Below are positions 16,356-26,317 of a stretch of DNA of 64,000 nt, one piece after another (the stretch's first letter is position 1; each line of letters opens with the position of its first letter). The notes beneath the pieces were generated by a model. The model saw nothing but the letters and a program-made list of their open reading frames with translations. It did not search any database and was not told where the DNA came from. The translations under genes were made by a program, and so were the position numbers. The stretch is taken from NCBI RefSeq assembly GCF_000687875.1, contig NZ_JHYG01000001.1, positions 186,001-250,000 on the forward strand. Direction: 5' to 3'. Source of the stretch: Acidocella facilis ATCC 35904 (GTDB taxonomy: Bacteria > Pseudomonadota > Alphaproteobacteria > Acetobacterales > Acetobacteraceae).

Positions 16356-17329
16356 GCGAGATCTCCGCGCGGGCGCGGATGCTGCGCACGCTCGATACCG
16401 AGATGGAGGGGCTGGCGGCGCTGCGCGCGGCTCTGGAGGGCGCGCTGGGCGATGCGTTTCTGGCGGCGGTGGAAGCCATCGAGCAGAGCGGCGGCTCCGT
16501 CATCGTCACCGGCATGGGCAAATCCGGCCATATCGGCAAGAAGATCGCGGCCACATTGGCCAGCACCGGCACCCATAGCCATTTCGTGCATCCGGCCGAG
16601 GCCAGCCATGGCGATCTCGGCATGGTCGCGCCCAATGATGTGGTGCTGGCGCTGTCCTGGTCCGGCGAGGCCCCGGAGCTGGCGAATATCATCAATTACG
16701 CCAAGCGCTTCGGCCATAAATTGATCGCCATCACCGCCCGGCCGGAGAGCGCCTTGGGGCGGGCGGCCGATATCGGGCTGTTTCTGCCCGCCGCCGAGGA
16801 AGCCTGCCCGAACGGCGTGGCGCCAACGACCTCCACCACCATGACCCTGGTGGCCGGTGACATTCTGGCGGTACTGCTGCTGGAGCGGCGTGGCTTCACC
16901 GCGACGGATTTCCGCCGTTTCCATCCTGGCGGCAAGCTTGGCGCCCAGCTGATCAGCGTGAGCCAGCTCATGCATAAAGGCGCGGAAATGCCGATCATCG
17001 GGCAGGATACCATGCTCTCGGCCGGGATTGTGGAGATGACCTCGAAGCGCTTCGGCATTGCCGGGGTGGTGGATGAGGCCGGCGCGCTGATCGGCGTGCT
17101 GACGGATGGCGATCTGCGCCGGGCCTTTCAGGCCGGGTTCAAGGATATGCCGGCGCGTGAGGCGATGGGGCGCCGGCATCCGCCGCAGACCATCACCCCG
17201 GACGCGATGGCCGCGCAGGCTTTGGCCCGGATGAGCGATACGCAGATCACCTGCATGTTCGTGGTGGAAGAGACCAAGCCCGTCGGGCTGCTGCATATTC
17301 ACGATCTGCTGCGCGCCGGCGTGGTCTGA
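16352..17329 (+). CDS. kdsD: Arabinose-5-phosphate isomerase (KdsD/KpsF)
   Basis: The 325-residue protein converts ribulose-5-phosphate to arabinose-5-phosphate, the KdsA substrate. An N-terminal SIS domain shows [31 protein letters not shown] and [15 protein letters not shown]; two CBS domains follow (about residues 205-325, with [12 protein letters not shown]). The GTG start overlaps the kdsA stop as GTGA. A hairpin follows 15 bp after the stop. Confidence 0.96.
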   Translation: MSEISARARMLRTLDTEMEGLAALRAALEGALGDAFLAAVEAIEQSGGSVIVTGMGKSGHIGKKIAATLASTGTHSHFVHPAEASHGDLGMVAPNDVVLALSWSGEAPELANIINYAKRFGHKLIAITARPESALGRAADIGLFLPAAEEACPNGVAPTTSTTMTLVAGDILAVLLLERRGFTATDFRRFHPGGKLGAQLISVSQLMHKGAEMPIIGQDTMLSAGIVEMTSKRFGIAGVVDEAGALIGVLTDGDLRRAFQAGFKDMPAREAMGRRHPPQTITPDAMAAQALARMSDTQITCMFVVEETKPVGLLHIHDLLRAGVV

Positions 17330-17343
17330 GGTTATAAACGGTT

Positions 17344-17370
17344 TTGGGCGGCTTCGGTTCCGCCGCCCAA
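17344..17370. terminator. Hairpin after kdsD
   Basis: TTGGGCGGC (17344-17352) pairs perfectly with GCCGCCCAA (17362-17370). A-rich sequence follows, without a strong T-tract, so terminator activity on the plus strand is plausible but not certain. Confidence 0.5.
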
Positions 17371-17414
17371 ATATCGCTTGTCGCAAAAAAGCGGCATGGA
17401 CCCGGCATGGTGCC

Positions 17415-17591
17415 TCAGGACGCTTTATCGAAATCCTGCTCGGGGCGCGGCGCCATCGCCGGGGCGGCCTCGCGCGGGGCGGGGGCGGCGAAGCCTTGCG
17501 GGGCGAGGGGCGCGCGGGGATGGGCCGGCTCGGGCCGGCGAAAGCGCGGCACCGCCCACAATATAACAGTCTGAGGAGCCTGGCTGCTCAT
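17415..17591 (-). CDS. Possible small Pro/Ala/Arg-rich protein (58 residues)
   Basis: A short frame with ATG at 17591 and TGA at 17415-17417 encodes MSSQAPQTVILWAVPRFRRP followed by a Pro-Ala-rich stretch and a PRPEQDFDKAS tail. AAGG lies about 9 bases before the ATG, and third codon positions are mostly G or C, as in neighbouring genes. I know no relative. It may be real or chance in GC-rich DNA. It sits alone in the gap between kdsD and the sulfotransferase remnant. Confidence 0.35.
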   Translation of the reverse strand: MSSQAPQTVILWAVPRFRRPEPAHPRAPLAPQGFAAPAPREAAPAMAPRPEQDFDKAS

Positions 17592-17727
17592 GTTGGTCTA
17601 CCTTTTCGGCGCCGCTCATTCGGCGCTGTTGGACGTGCCCGATATGGGAAAATTTAGCATCTGAATATGGTGGAAAAGGTTAAGATTCAGAGAACTGCGT
17701 AAACATCTTTGAATGTTCACGGCCGCC

Positions 17728-18036
17728 TCAGGCGCGATAGCCGAACCGCTCCATATAGCCCGGCAGCCGTGCGGCGATGTGGGCCGCCTGCGGCGGGTCA
17801 AGCTGCTGGCTCCAGCGCCCCACCACGCCGCTGCGGCCAGCATGGTGAGTATGCCATTGCGTATCCGTATCGACAAGATCGCCATTCGCCTTGTTGCGCC
17901 AGCTTGTGGCCAGGGCTGGCAGCGCGGCGATGCGGGTTTCGATGACCACCCGGCGGGAGGCGGCGAACAAAGCCGCCAGCGTCTCCGGGGCCAGTCGGCG
18001 CGCTGCGCGCATCCATTCCGGCAAGGCGGGCTCCAT
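17728..18036 (-). pseudogene. Sulfotransferase C-terminal remnant
   Basis: The 102-residue frame ends SGVVGRWSQQLDPPQAAHIA followed by a MERFGY tail, the pattern seen at the C-terminus of PAPS-dependent sulfotransferases. Such enzymes are usually 250-350 residues; the P-loop and PAPS-binding N-terminal part are absent, and yicC starts only 39 bp beyond its 5' end. No ribosome site precedes the ATG at 18036. I read it as the decayed end of a lost gene; a small functional protein is possible. Confidence 0.45.
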
Positions 18037-18074
18037 GTAGCGGGTCGGTCGCGCAAATGCTAAGAGCCGGGCCC

Positions 18075-18974
18075 ATGACAGAGCAAGTGCAAATCGTTTC
18101 GATGACGGGTTTTTCCCGCGCCCAGGGCGAGCAGGGGGCGGCGAGCTTCGCCTGGGAGCTGCGCAGCGTGAACGGGCGCGGGCTGGACGTGAAATTGCGT
18201 CTGCCGCCGGGGCTGGAGGCGTTGGAGTTTCCGCTGCGCGAGGCGGTGGGCAAGGTGCTGAAGCGCGGCAATGTCTCGGGCACGCTGAGCCTGAAGCGCG
18301 AGAGCGCGAATGAGGTGCAGCCGGATATGGCGGCGCTGGCGCGGATCAAGGAACTGGCGATCGAGCTGGCGGATTCGATCCCCGGCGCCCTGCCGCCCCG
18401 CGCCGAACTGCTGCTGGGCTTGCCGGGCGTGATGCGCTCCACCGCGCCGGAGGAGAGCGAGGCGCAGCGGGCTTCCTTGGTTGCCGCCGTGCAGACAGCC
18501 TTTGTCGATGCGCTGGCCGGGCTGGCGCGGGCCCGCGCCGATGAAGGCGCGAAGCTGGACGAGATTTTGCGTGCCAATCTGGCCGAGATCGAGACGCTGC
18601 ATGCTCAGGCTTTGAGCCTGGCCGCCCAGCAGCCGGCGCTGCACCGCGCCCGGCTGAGCGCGCAGCTGGCGGAGCTGCTCGGCAATGCCACTGGTTTTCC
18701 GGAAGAGCGGCTGGCCCAGGAGATCGCGCTGCTGGCCACCAAATCCGATGTGCGCGAGGAGCTGGACCGGCTGACCGCGCATATTGCCTCCGCCCGCGCG
18801 CTGCTGGCCGAAGGCGGCGCGGTGGGGCGCAAGCTCGATTTCCTGATGCAGGAATTCAACCGCGAGGCGAACACGCTATGCAGCAAATCGGCGTCCACCG
18901 AGCTTACCAATCTTGGCCTCGCGCTGAAGGCTGCCATCGAGCAGCTGCGCGAGCAGGTGCAGAACGTTGAGTAG
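18075..18974 (+). CDS. yicC: YicC family endoribonuclease
   Basis: This ~299-residue protein shows the YicC start (SMTGFSRAQGEQG, WELRSVNGRGLDVKLRLPPG) and end (GRKLDFLMQEFNREANTLCSKS). E. coli YicC is an endoribonuclease that promotes degradation of a small RNA; the family is widely linked to gmk, as here. I start at the ATG at 18075; an upstream ATG at 18057 adds six residues. It overlaps gmk by eight bases, so the two are co-translated. Confidence 0.92.
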   Translation: MTEQVQIVSMTGFSRAQGEQGAASFAWELRSVNGRGLDVKLRLPPGLEALEFPLREAVGKVLKRGNVSGTLSLKRESANEVQPDMAALARIKELAIELADSIPGALPPRAELLLGLPGVMRSTAPEESEAQRASLVAAVQTAFVDALAGLARARADEGAKLDEILRANLAEIETLHAQALSLAAQQPALHRARLSAQLAELLGNATGFPEERLAQEIALLATKSDVREELDRLTAHIASARALLAEGGAVGRKLDFLMQEFNREANTLCSKSASTELTNLGLALKAAIEQLREQVQNVE

Positions 18975-19554
18975 GCGCGGGCTTTGTCTGGTGCTGGCCG
19001 CCCCGTCCGGCGCCGGCAAGACCACGCTCTCGCGCGCGTTGCTGGAGATTGACGACCAGCTCTCGCTCTCGGTGAGTGTGACGACGCGCGAACGCCGCCC
19101 CGGCGAGAAGGAAGGCAAGCATTATTTCTTCATCACCCAGGACCGTTTTGACGAAATGGTGGAGCAGAGCGAGCTTCTGGAATATGCCCGGGTGTTCGGC
19201 CGCTCCTACGGCACGCCGCGCCAGCCGGTGGAAGCGGCGTTGCGCGAAGGCCGGGATGTGATGTTCGACATCGATTGGCAGGGCTTCCGCCAGCTGCGCG
19301 CCTCGCTGGGGGAGGATGTGGTCGGCGTCTTCATCAAACCGCCCTCGCTGGAGGTTTTGCATAACCGGCTGGTCAAGCGCGGCGACACGCCCGAGCAGGT
19401 GGCGCACCGCATGCAGCATGCCGAGGCCGAGATCAGCCATGCCGGGGAGTTCGACTATATCGTCGAAAATCACGATCTGGATGTGGCGCTGGCTGATATC
19501 CGCGCGATTCTGCGCGCCAGCCGGTTGCAGACGAAGCGCCAGACCCCGGGCTGA
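18967..19554 (+). CDS. gmk: Guanylate kinase
   Basis: Gmk phosphorylates GMP to GDP. The P-loop APSGAGKTTL lies near residues 12-21, and VTTRERRPGEKEGKHYFF and FDEMVEQSELLEYARVFGRSYGT form the GMP-binding part. The protein is 195 residues with a TTG start at 18967 that lies within the last codons of yicC. No good Shine-Dalgarno is visible; coupling to yicC probably drives translation. Confidence 0.95.
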   Translation: MSRRGLCLVLAAPSGAGKTTLSRALLEIDDQLSLSVSVTTRERRPGEKEGKHYFFITQDRFDEMVEQSELLEYARVFGRSYGTPRQPVEAALREGRDVMFDIDWQGFRQLRASLGEDVVGVFIKPPSLEVLHNRLVKRGDTPEQVAHRMQHAEAEISHAGEFDYIVENHDLDVALADIRAILRASRLQTKRQTPG

Positions 19555-19695
19555 AGCCAGGGGTCACGGATTTGTAAAGCCCCTGCGCGCATGCTATAAA
19601 ACAGGCAGAATGCGGAAAATTTTTGCCTGTAAAATCAATATCTTCGTCCTGTCTGCCGGCACGGCAAACGGGCCCCACCGCGACTCTGCGCTGAC

Positions 19696-22431
19696 ATGAG
19701 CGAGATCACCGACGAGCCGGGCGCGGGGCCGCTGACGCCGCGCGGGCAGGAGCCGGTTTCCATCGAGCAGGAGATGCGTAAATCCTACCTGGATTACGCC
19801 ATGTCCGTCATCGTCTCGCGCGCGCTCCCCGATGCGCGGGACGGGCTGAAGCCGGTTCATCGCCGTATTCTGTACGCGATGAACGAGGCGAACAACACGC
19901 CCGACAAGCCCTACCGCAAATCCGCCCGTATGACCGGCGACGTGCTCGGTAAATACCATCCGCATGGCGACCAGGCGGTGTATCTGGCCGGCGTGCGTCT
20001 GGCGCAGGATTTCTCCATGCGCCTGCCGCTGATCGACGGCCAGGGCAATTTCGGCTCCATCGACGGCGATAACCCCGCCGCCTCGCGTTATACCGAAATG
20101 CGCCTGGCCCCGCCGGCGATGCTGCTGCTGGCCGATATTGACAAGGACACTGTCGATTTCCAGGCCAACTACGATGAAAGCGAGCAGGAGCCGAAGGTTC
20201 TGCCCGCCGCTTTCCCGAATCTGCTGATCAATGGCGCCGGCGGCATCGCGGTGGGCATGGCGACCAATATCCCGCCGCACAACCCCACCGAGATCATGGA
20301 TGCGGTGCTGGCGATGATTTCCAATCCGGAAATCACGCTGGAAGAGCTGATGAAAATCGTGCCTGGCCCGGATTTCCCGACCGCCGGCATCATTCTCGGC
20401 CGCTCCGGCATTCGCAATGCCTACGAGACCGGGCGCGGCTCCATCATCATGCGCTCGCGCGCGACGATCGAGCAGATCCGCAAGGATCGTGACGCAATCA
20501 TCGTCACCGAGATTCCGTATCAGGTGAATAAATCGACGCTGCTGGAGCGCATCGCCGAGCTGGTGCGGGCCAAGGAGATCGAAGGCATCGCGGATCTGCG
20601 CGATGAGTCGGATCGCGAAGGCATGCGCATCGTCATCGAGCTGAAGCGCGATGCCACCGGCGAGGTGGTGCTGAACCAGCTCTACCGCCTGACCTCGCTG
20701 CAGCAGAGCTTCGGCATCAACATGCTGGCGCTGGATCGCGGCAAGCCGCGGCAGATGGGGTTGCGCGAGCTGCTTCGCCTGTTCATCGAATTCCGCGAGG
20801 AGGTGATCCTCCGCCGGGCGCGGTTCGACCTCAACAAGGCGCGTGACCGCGCGCATCTGTTGATCGGGCTTGGCATCGCCGTGGCGAATATCGATGAGGT
20901 GATCCGCCTCATCCGCGCCGCGCCTGATTCCAACGCGGCGCGCGCGGCCTTGATGGCGCGGGACTGGCCGGCGGATGATGTGCTGCCGCTGCTGGCGCTG
21001 GTGGATGATTCCGGCAATGCGGTGGCGGACAACAACACCATCAAGCTGACCGAGGCGCAGGCGCGCGGCATTCTGGAGTTGCGTCTCGCCCGCCTCACCG
21101 GGCTGGAGCGTGAGAAAATCCAGGCCGAGCTCGCGGAAGTTTCAGAAAAGATCAAGGAATTCCTGGACATCATCGGCAGCCGCATCCGCCGGCTGGAGGT
21201 GATGCAGCAGGAGATCGTCGCGGCGAAGGACAAGATCGGCAGCGCGCGCAAATCCTCGATCGAGGATCTGGACGCGGATCTGGACGATGAAAGCCTGATC
21301 GAGCCGGGGCAGATGGTGATTACGCTCACCCGCGACGGCTTCATCAAGCGCACCCCGCTGGAGGTATTCCGCCAGCAGAATCGCGGCGGGCGCGGGCGCT
21401 CGGCGGCGGCGACGCGCGGGGATGACATCGTCACCCGCAGCTTCAACGCCCATACGCATCAATTCGTGCTGTTCTTCTCCTCGGGCGGCAAGGTGTATCG
21501 CGAGAAAATCTGGCGTCTGCCGGAGGCCGCCGCGAATACCAAAGGCCGGGCCTTGGTCAATCTGCTGCCGGAGCTGGGGTCTGATCAGATCACCACGGTG
21601 CTGCCGCTGCCGCAGGATGAGAGCCTGTGGGAAAATCTGCATCTGGTCTTCGCCACCTCCTCGGGCAATGTGCGCCGGAACAAGCTTTCGGATTTCCGCA
21701 ATGTCCGCGCTTCCGGGCTGATTGCGATGAAGCTGGATGAGGGCGATCACCTCATCGGTGTCGCCACCTGCCGGGATGGGGATGATGTGTTCCTCGCCAC
21801 CAAGCTGGGGCGCTGCATCCGCTTCCAGATCAGCGATGAGACGCTGCGTGTGTTCTCCGGGCGGGATTCCACCGGTGTGCGCGGCATCAGGCTGGGCAAG
21901 GATGACGAGGTGATGAGCCTGTGCGTGCTGCGCCATGTCGAGGCCAGTGTGGAAGAGCGCGCGGCCTATCTGAAGCAGCGCAATGCGGCGGCGGATGAAG
22001 AGGGCGCGGCGCCGGAAGAGAGCGACGAGGCGGTGGCTGAGATCGCGATTTCTGAAGAGAAGATTAAGGAGCTTGGCGAGGCGGAAGAAATTCTGCTCAC
22101 CGTCACCGATTCCGGCTTTGGCAAGCGCTCTTCGGCCTACGAATATCGCGTCACCGGCCGTGGCGGCCAGGGTGTGGCCAACATCACGCTGAATGCCAAG
22201 CGCAACGGCACCGCCGTGGCGGCGAGCTTCGCGGTGCGCCCGGGCGATGATGTGATGCTGGTGACCAATGGCGGGCGGCTGATCCGCGTGCCGGCGGACC
22301 AGGTGCGCCTCACCGGCCGCACCGCGATGGGTGTGACCTTGTTCCGGCTCGATGATGATGAGCGCGTCACCTCCGTCTTCCCGGTGTTGGACGATGAGCA
22401 GGCGGAGCCTGGGGAAACCGCCGATGCCTGA
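19696..22431 (+). CDS. gyrA: DNA gyrase subunit A
   Basis: The 911-residue GyrA breaks and rejoins DNA during negative supercoiling. [16 protein letters not shown] and the catalytic Tyr132 in [11 protein letters not shown] are present. The GyrA box in the C-terminal domain reads QNRGGRG, which separates it from ParC. The quinolone-determining helix reads [19 protein letters not shown]: the positions equal to E. coli Ser83 and Asp87 are Gln93 and Leu97, an unusual pair. An acidic insert (about residues 760-800) lies in the C-terminal domain. coaD overlaps the 3' end by eight bases. Confidence 0.96.
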   Translation: MSEITDEPGAGPLTPRGQEPVSIEQEMRKSYLDYAMSVIVSRALPDARDGLKPVHRRILYAMNEANNTPDKPYRKSARMTGDVLGKYHPHGDQAVYLAGVRLAQDFSMRLPLIDGQGNFGSIDGDNPAASRYTEMRLAPPAMLLLADIDKDTVDFQANYDESEQEPKVLPAAFPNLLINGAGGIAVGMATNIPPHNPTEIMDAVLAMISNPEITLEELMKIVPGPDFPTAGIILGRSGIRNAYETGRGSIIMRSRATIEQIRKDRDAIIVTEIPYQVNKSTLLERIAELVRAKEIEGIADLRDESDREGMRIVIELKRDATGEVVLNQLYRLTSLQQSFGINMLALDRGKPRQMGLRELLRLFIEFREEVILRRARFDLNKARDRAHLLIGLGIAVANIDEVIRLIRAAPDSNAARAALMARDWPADDVLPLLALVDDSGNAVADNNTIKLTEAQARGILELRLARLTGLEREKIQAELAEVSEKIKEFLDIIGSRIRRLEVMQQEIVAAKDKIGSARKSSIEDLDADLDDESLIEPGQMVITLTRDGFIKRTPLEVFRQQNRGGRGRSAAATRGDDIVTRSFNAHTHQFVLFFSSGGKVYREKIWRLPEAAANTKGRALVNLLPELGSDQITTVLPLPQDESLWENLHLVFATSSGNVRRNKLSDFRNVRASGLIAMKLDEGDHLIGVATCRDGDDVFLATKLGRCIRFQISDETLRVFSGRDSTGVRGIRLGKDDEVMSLCVLRHVEASVEERAAYLKQRNAAADEEGAAPEESDEAVAEIAISEEKIKELGEAEEILLTVTDSGFGKRSSAYEYRVTGRGGQGVANITLNAKRNGTAVAASFAVRPGDDVMLVTNGGRLIRVPADQVRLTGRTAMGVTLFRLDDDERVTSVFPVLDDEQAEPGETADA

Positions 22432-22930
22432 ACGCGTCGCCCTCTATCCGGGCACCTTCGATCCGATCACTAACGGGCATCTGGACATCATCACCCGCGC
22501 GGCGCGGCTGGTGGACAGGCTGGTGATCGGGGTGGCGGTGAATATCGGCAAGGGGCCGATTTTCAGCCTGGAGGAGCGCGTCGAACTGGTCCGCGCCGAG
22601 GTGGCGGGGATTGCGGAAAAGGTGGGGATTACGGTTGAGGTATATCCGTTTTCCTCCCTGCTGATCGATTTCGCCCGCGAGGTGGGAGCCGGCATGATTG
22701 TCCGGGGCCTGCGCGCGGTGTCCGATTTCGATTATGAGTTTCAGATGGCCGGGATGAATTACCGGCTGGATTCCAAGATCGAGACGGTGTTTCTGATGGC
22801 GAGCGAGACGCATCAGTTCATTTCCTCGCGGTTCGTGAAGGATATCGCCGCGTTCGGCGGCGATATTTCCAGCTTCGTGCCGAAGCAGACCTGTGAGGCC
22901 ACCCAGGCAAAACTGAAGGGGAAAGCATGA
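22424..22930 (+). CDS. coaD: Phosphopantetheine adenylyltransferase
   Basis: CoaD (168 residues) makes dephospho-CoA from 4'-phosphopantetheine and ATP in the cytoplasm. The nucleotidyltransferase motif [14 protein letters not shown] is at the start, with [21 protein letters not shown] and the [15 protein letters not shown]-terminal motif. The ATG at 22424 overlaps the gyrA stop, and the stop overlaps the next gene as ATGA, so this is a compact operon. Confidence 0.97.
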   Translation: MPERVALYPGTFDPITNGHLDIITRAARLVDRLVIGVAVNIGKGPIFSLEERVELVRAEVAGIAEKVGITVEVYPFSSLLIDFAREVGAGMIVRGLRAVSDFDYEFQMAGMNYRLDSKIETVFLMASETHQFISSRFVKDIAAFGGDISSFVPKQTCEATQAKLKGKA

Positions 22931-23475
22931 CCACCCGCCGCACCTTTATCACTGCCACAACCGCTACATTGCTGACGGGAGCTACCATGAGCGACGCGAT
23001 GGCCGAGACCACGGCCTCTAACAACCTGAAGATGACGCTGAAATATGGCGACGTCACCATCACGCTGCGCCCGGACCTGGCGCCGCTTGCGGCTGAACGG
23101 CTGCGCACGCTGACCGCGCAGGGTTTTTATGATGGCTGCAAATTCTTCCGCGTCATCGCCGGCTTCATGGCGCAGACCGGCGATCCGACCAACACCGGCA
23201 CCGGCGGCAGCCAGTTGCCGAACCTGCCGGCGGAATTCACCCAGGATGCGAGCTTCCTCACCGGCACGGTGGGCATGGCGCGCACCCAGGATCCGAATTC
23301 GGCGAACAGCCAGTTCTTCATCTGCTTCGATCCGTGCAGCTGGCTGGATGGGCAGTACACCATCGTCGGCCAGGTGACGGCGGGCATGGATGCCGTGCAG
23401 CAGATCAAGAAGGGCTCGGGCTCTTCGGGCTCCGTGCAGGATCCGGATTCCATCATTAAGATGGTCGTAGCGTAA
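22927..23475 (+). CDS. Exported cyclophilin-type peptidylprolyl isomerase
   Basis: The 182-residue protein has a cyclophilin domain: LKYGDVTITLRPDLAPLAAER, FYDGCKFFRVIAGFMAQTGDP (with the catalytic Phe-Arg), NSANSQFFICFD and GQYTIVGQV. The N-terminus, [17 protein letters not shown] followed by AMA, resembles a Tat signal with a twin arginine, so export folded to the periplasm is likely. It overlaps coaD by four bases. A strong terminator follows its stop. Confidence 0.9.
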   Translation: MTTRRTFITATTATLLTGATMSDAMAETTASNNLKMTLKYGDVTITLRPDLAPLAAERLRTLTAQGFYDGCKFFRVIAGFMAQTGDPTNTGTGGSQLPNLPAEFTQDASFLTGTVGMARTQDPNSANSQFFICFDPCSWLDGQYTIVGQVTAGMDAVQQIKKGSGSSGSVQDPDSIIKMVVA

Positions 23476-23520
23476 ACGTTTTTGGGGGCGCCCTTTTTTC
23501 AAAAAGGGTGCAAACCAAAA

Positions 23521-23552
23521 ACCCGGAGGGCTCGATGCCCTCCGGGTTTTTT
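23521..23552 (+). terminator. Rho-independent terminator of the gyrA-coaD-PPIase transcript
   Basis: ACCCGGAGGGC (23521-23531) pairs perfectly with GCCCTCCGGGT (23537-23547), followed by TTTTT. This is a textbook intrinsic terminator for the plus strand. Confidence 0.88.
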
Positions 23553-23622
23553 AATGCCCGTGCCTTGGGGATTGATGGAGGGCGCGGCGAAGGCATTGAC
23601 CTTCTCCGGCGGCCGGGCATGA

Positions 23623-23657
23623 AAAACCCCAAGGCGCGTTGAGCGCCTTGGGGTTTT
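23623..23657. terminator. Bidirectional terminator hairpin after hpnJ
   Basis: AAAACCCCAAGGCGC (23623-23637) pairs perfectly with GCGCCTTGGGGTTTT (23643-23657). The A and T flanks make it work in both directions; it ends the minus-strand hopanoid operon. Confidence 0.82.
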
Positions 23658-23698
23658 GGGGACGCCGCTTTTTGAAAAAAGCGGCACCAAAAACTTTT

Positions 23699-25135
23699 TT
23701 ACGCCAGTTTGGTTTCCTGACGCTCTTTCAGGAAGGCCTTGAACTCCAGCCCCTCGCGCAGGCGGCGCACCAGCATCTGCGGCGAGAGCGCCATTTCCTT
23801 CAGGATCGACAGGATCTTCGACGGGCGGAAATAGAATTCGCGATACAGCGTCTCCACCGAATCGAAAATCTCCTTGTGGGAGAGATGCGGATAATGCAGC
23901 GGCGCGATCTGCACGCCATGCTCGTCGATCAGCTCGGCATTCGCCACATCCAGCCAGCCTTCCTGCACCGCCTGATTATACAGGAAGGTGCCTGGATAAG
24001 GGGCGGCCAGCGACACCTGGATGGTGTGCGGGTTGATCTCCTTGGCGAATGCAATGGTTTCCTTCAGCGTCTCCTGCGTCTCGCCCGGCAGGCCGGCGAT
24101 GAAGGTGCCGTGGATCTTGATGCCGAGCTTGTGGCAATCCGCGGTGAAGCGCTTGGCGACATCGACGCGCAAACCCTTCTTGATGTTGTGCAGAATCTGC
24201 TGGTTGCCGGATTCATACCCCACCAGCAGCAGGCGCAGACCGTTCTCCTTCAGCACTTTCAGCGTGCTGTAGGGCACATTGGCCTTGGCGTTGCAGGACC
24301 AGGAAATCTTCAGCTTGCCAAGCTCGCGGGCGATCTCCTCGGCGCGCGGCAGGTTATCCGTGAAGGTGTCGTCATCGAACATGATTTCCTGAACATTCGG
24401 GAACAGCTCGATGGCGCGCTTGACCTCGGCGATCACGTTGCCCACGGAACGGGTGCGGTATTTATGCCCGCCCACCGTCTGCGGCCACAGGCAGAAGGTG
24501 CAATGGGATTTGCAGCCGCGACCGGTATAGATGGAGATGTAGGGGTGCTTCAGATAGCCGATGAAGTAATCCTCCATCCGCAGATGCTTCTTGTACACGT
24601 CGACGACGAAGGGCAGCTCGTCCATATCCATCAGCAGCGGGCGGTCCTCGTTCTTCACGATCTCGCCATTGCCGTTGCGCCACCAGATGCCGAGCACCTC
24701 CGGCAGGGGCTTGCCCTCGGCGATTTCCTTGATGGTGAAATCGAACTCATTGCCGCAGACGAAATCCAGAACCGGGGCGCGCTCCAGGCTCTCCACCGGC
24801 TGCACCGCGACCTTGGCGCCGATGAAGCCGACCATCATCGCCGGGTTCAGCTTCTTGAACTCTTCCGCCACCTTCACGTCATTGGCGAAGGAAGGGGTGG
24901 AGGTGTGGATGATCAGCAGCTGGTGGGTGGTGGCGTGCGGGAGCACATCCGCCATGGTCAGCTTCGCCGGCGGGGCATCGATCAGGGTGGAGTCCGGCAG
25001 CAGGGCCGCGGGCTGGGCCAGCCAGGTCGGGAACCAGAAGCTCTTGATCTCGCGCTTGGCCTGGTAGCGAGAGCCCGCGCCGCCATCGAAGCCATCGAAG
25101 GAGGGTGGCTGCAGAAACAGGGTTTTCATCGTCAT
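23699..25135 (-). CDS. hpnJ: Hopanoid biosynthesis radical SAM protein HpnJ
   Basis: The ~478-residue protein joins a B12-binding-like N-terminal domain with a radical SAM domain. The [4Fe-4S] cysteines are C208, C212 and C215 in GCKSHCTFC. LFLQPPSFDGFDGGAGSRY is the usual HpnJ start. HpnJ rearranges the glucosaminyl group of bacteriohopanetetrol into the cyclitol ether. I use the ATG at 25135; a GTG at 25147 overlapping the hpnI stop is the alternative, and an ATG at 25129 is also possible. It directly follows hpnI, but hpnK, which supplies the de-acetylated substrate, is not in the window. Confidence 0.92.
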   Translation of the reverse strand: MTMKTLFLQPPSFDGFDGGAGSRYQAKREIKSFWFPTWLAQPAALLPDSTLIDAPPAKLTMADVLPHATTHQLLIIHTSTPSFANDVKVAEEFKKLNPAMMVGFIGAKVAVQPVESLERAPVLDFVCGNEFDFTIKEIAEGKPLPEVLGIWWRNGNGEIVKNEDRPLLMDMDELPFVVDVYKKHLRMEDYFIGYLKHPYISIYTGRGCKSHCTFCLWPQTVGGHKYRTRSVGNVIAEVKRAIELFPNVQEIMFDDDTFTDNLPRAEEIARELGKLKISWSCNAKANVPYSTLKVLKENGLRLLLVGYESGNQQILHNIKKGLRVDVAKRFTADCHKLGIKIHGTFIAGLPGETQETLKETIAFAKEINPHTIQVSLAAPYPGTFLYNQAVQEGWLDVANAELIDEHGVQIAPLHYPHLSHKEIFDSVETLYREFYFRPSKILSILKEMALSPQMLVRRLREGLEFKAFLKERQETKLA

Positions 25136-25143
25136 TTTGTCAC

Positions 25144-26283
25144 TCACTCTCTCGAACCAGGGGCTGGATGGCCCTTATCGGCGGCCATGGACTGGCCGCG
25201 CCAGACGACGCGGTTGCCCATGAAGCCGGCTATATAAATGATCGTGCTGAAGAAATCACGCAACAGATAAAGCCAGATCTCTCGCGTGCGGGCGATGCGC
25301 AGCGCCGCCTCGATCCGCCAGCCCAGCACCACCCGCGCCGCCCACACCAGCAGGAACAGCGCCAGGCTCCACAGCCCGAAGCCGGAGAAAACCAGAGTGA
25401 GGGCCGCCCAGAGCAGCGGGATCTGCAACACCGAGGCGGCAAAGCCCAGCGGCTCCAGCGCCCGGATGGTGCGGGCCCAGCGCAGCTCATGGCTGAACAG
25501 GCTGGCGAAGCTCTCTTCCGGCACGGTGGTGGCGGGGATGACCGGCGCCAGCGCCACGCGCTCGCCCGCCGCCAGCACCTTGCGGCCGAGCAGCTGGTCG
25601 TCCGCCAGATGGTCGGCCAGCGCCTCCAGCCCGCCGATGCGGGTCAGCAGGCTCTTGCGGATGGCCATGGTCGCGCCCAGGCAATCCTGCCGGCCGAGCT
25701 CACGGGCCAGCAACACGCCGGGCAGGAAACCCTGGTTGATCTGCATGGCGCCGAGCAGAGCCGGGAGGTCCCGGTTGCCGGGCAGGCCGGTATAGAGGCT
25801 GGTCACCAGCCCCACACCGGGCGTCTCCAGCGCGGCGACGACATCCGAAAGGAAATGCGGCGGCACATGCACATCCGCATCCGAAATCACCAGCAGCTCA
25901 TGCCGGGCAAGCGGGCGCATATTTATGAGGTTTGCGATCTTGCGGTTGCGGCCATGCGGGGTGTCGTTGACCATCAGCGCCACGTCGCGCTCAGGATGGC
26001 GTTTGCGCAAGCGGCCGAGCAGCGGCAGCACCGGGTCATCCTGGCTCTGCACCCCGAAGACCAGCTGGTAGTCCGGATAATCCTGCAAAAAGAAGGATTC
26101 CAGCGCCACCTCGCTGAGGATTTCATCGCCATGCAGCGGCTTCAGCACGGTGACACCCGGCCGCGCCGCGGAGTCGCGGCGGGGCCGGGGGGCACAGAAA
26201 CGCTCGGTCAGACGCGCGCCCAGGAAAAGCTGCACCACCCCGACAAGGGCGAACAGAGCGGTGAGTAAAGCCAGAAATTGCAA
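25144..26283 (-). CDS. hpnI: Hopanoid glycosyltransferase HpnI
   Basis: The 379-residue protein is a membrane-anchored GT21-type transferase that adds N-acetylglucosamine to bacteriohopanetetrol. Motifs: VTVLKPLHGDE, VNDTPHGRNRKIANLIN, the DxD in VISDADVHV, and the ELRWARTIR Q/RxxRW-like motif. There is an N-terminal anchor helix and C-terminal helices. The only available start is TTG at 26283, without a Shine-Dalgarno, so translation may be coupled to hpnM. It is the second last gene of the dxs-hpnM-hpnI-hpnJ operon. Confidence 0.9.
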   Translation of the reverse strand: MQFLALLTALFALVGVVQLFLGARLTERFCAPRPRRDSAARPGVTVLKPLHGDEILSEVALESFFLQDYPDYQLVFGVQSQDDPVLPLLGRLRKRHPERDVALMVNDTPHGRNRKIANLINMRPLARHELLVISDADVHVPPHFLSDVVAALETPGVGLVTSLYTGLPGNRDLPALLGAMQINQGFLPGVLLARELGRQDCLGATMAIRKSLLTRIGGLEALADHLADDQLLGRKVLAAGERVALAPVIPATTVPEESFASLFSHELRWARTIRALEPLGFAASVLQIPLLWAALTLVFSGFGLWSLALFLLVWAARVVLGWRIEAALRIARTREIWLYLLRDFFSTIIYIAGFMGNRVVWRGQSMAADKGHPAPGSRE

Positions 26284-26317
26284 AGGAGGCGCGTTTACCG
26301 AACAGAAGGGAAGGGAA

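Larger units (their letters stand above)
23480..23700. repeat. Family 1 repeat region with two extra terminators
   Basis: The 225-bp convergent gap begins GTTTTTGGGGGCGCCC and has a short stem CCCTTTTTT/AAAAAGGG. It ends with the Family 1 hairpin GCCGCTTTTT/AAAAAGCGGC (about 23664-23685) and ACCAAAAACTTTTT. Two GC-rich terminator hairpins lie between, listed separately. The hpnJ stop codon is at the very end. Confidence 0.68.
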
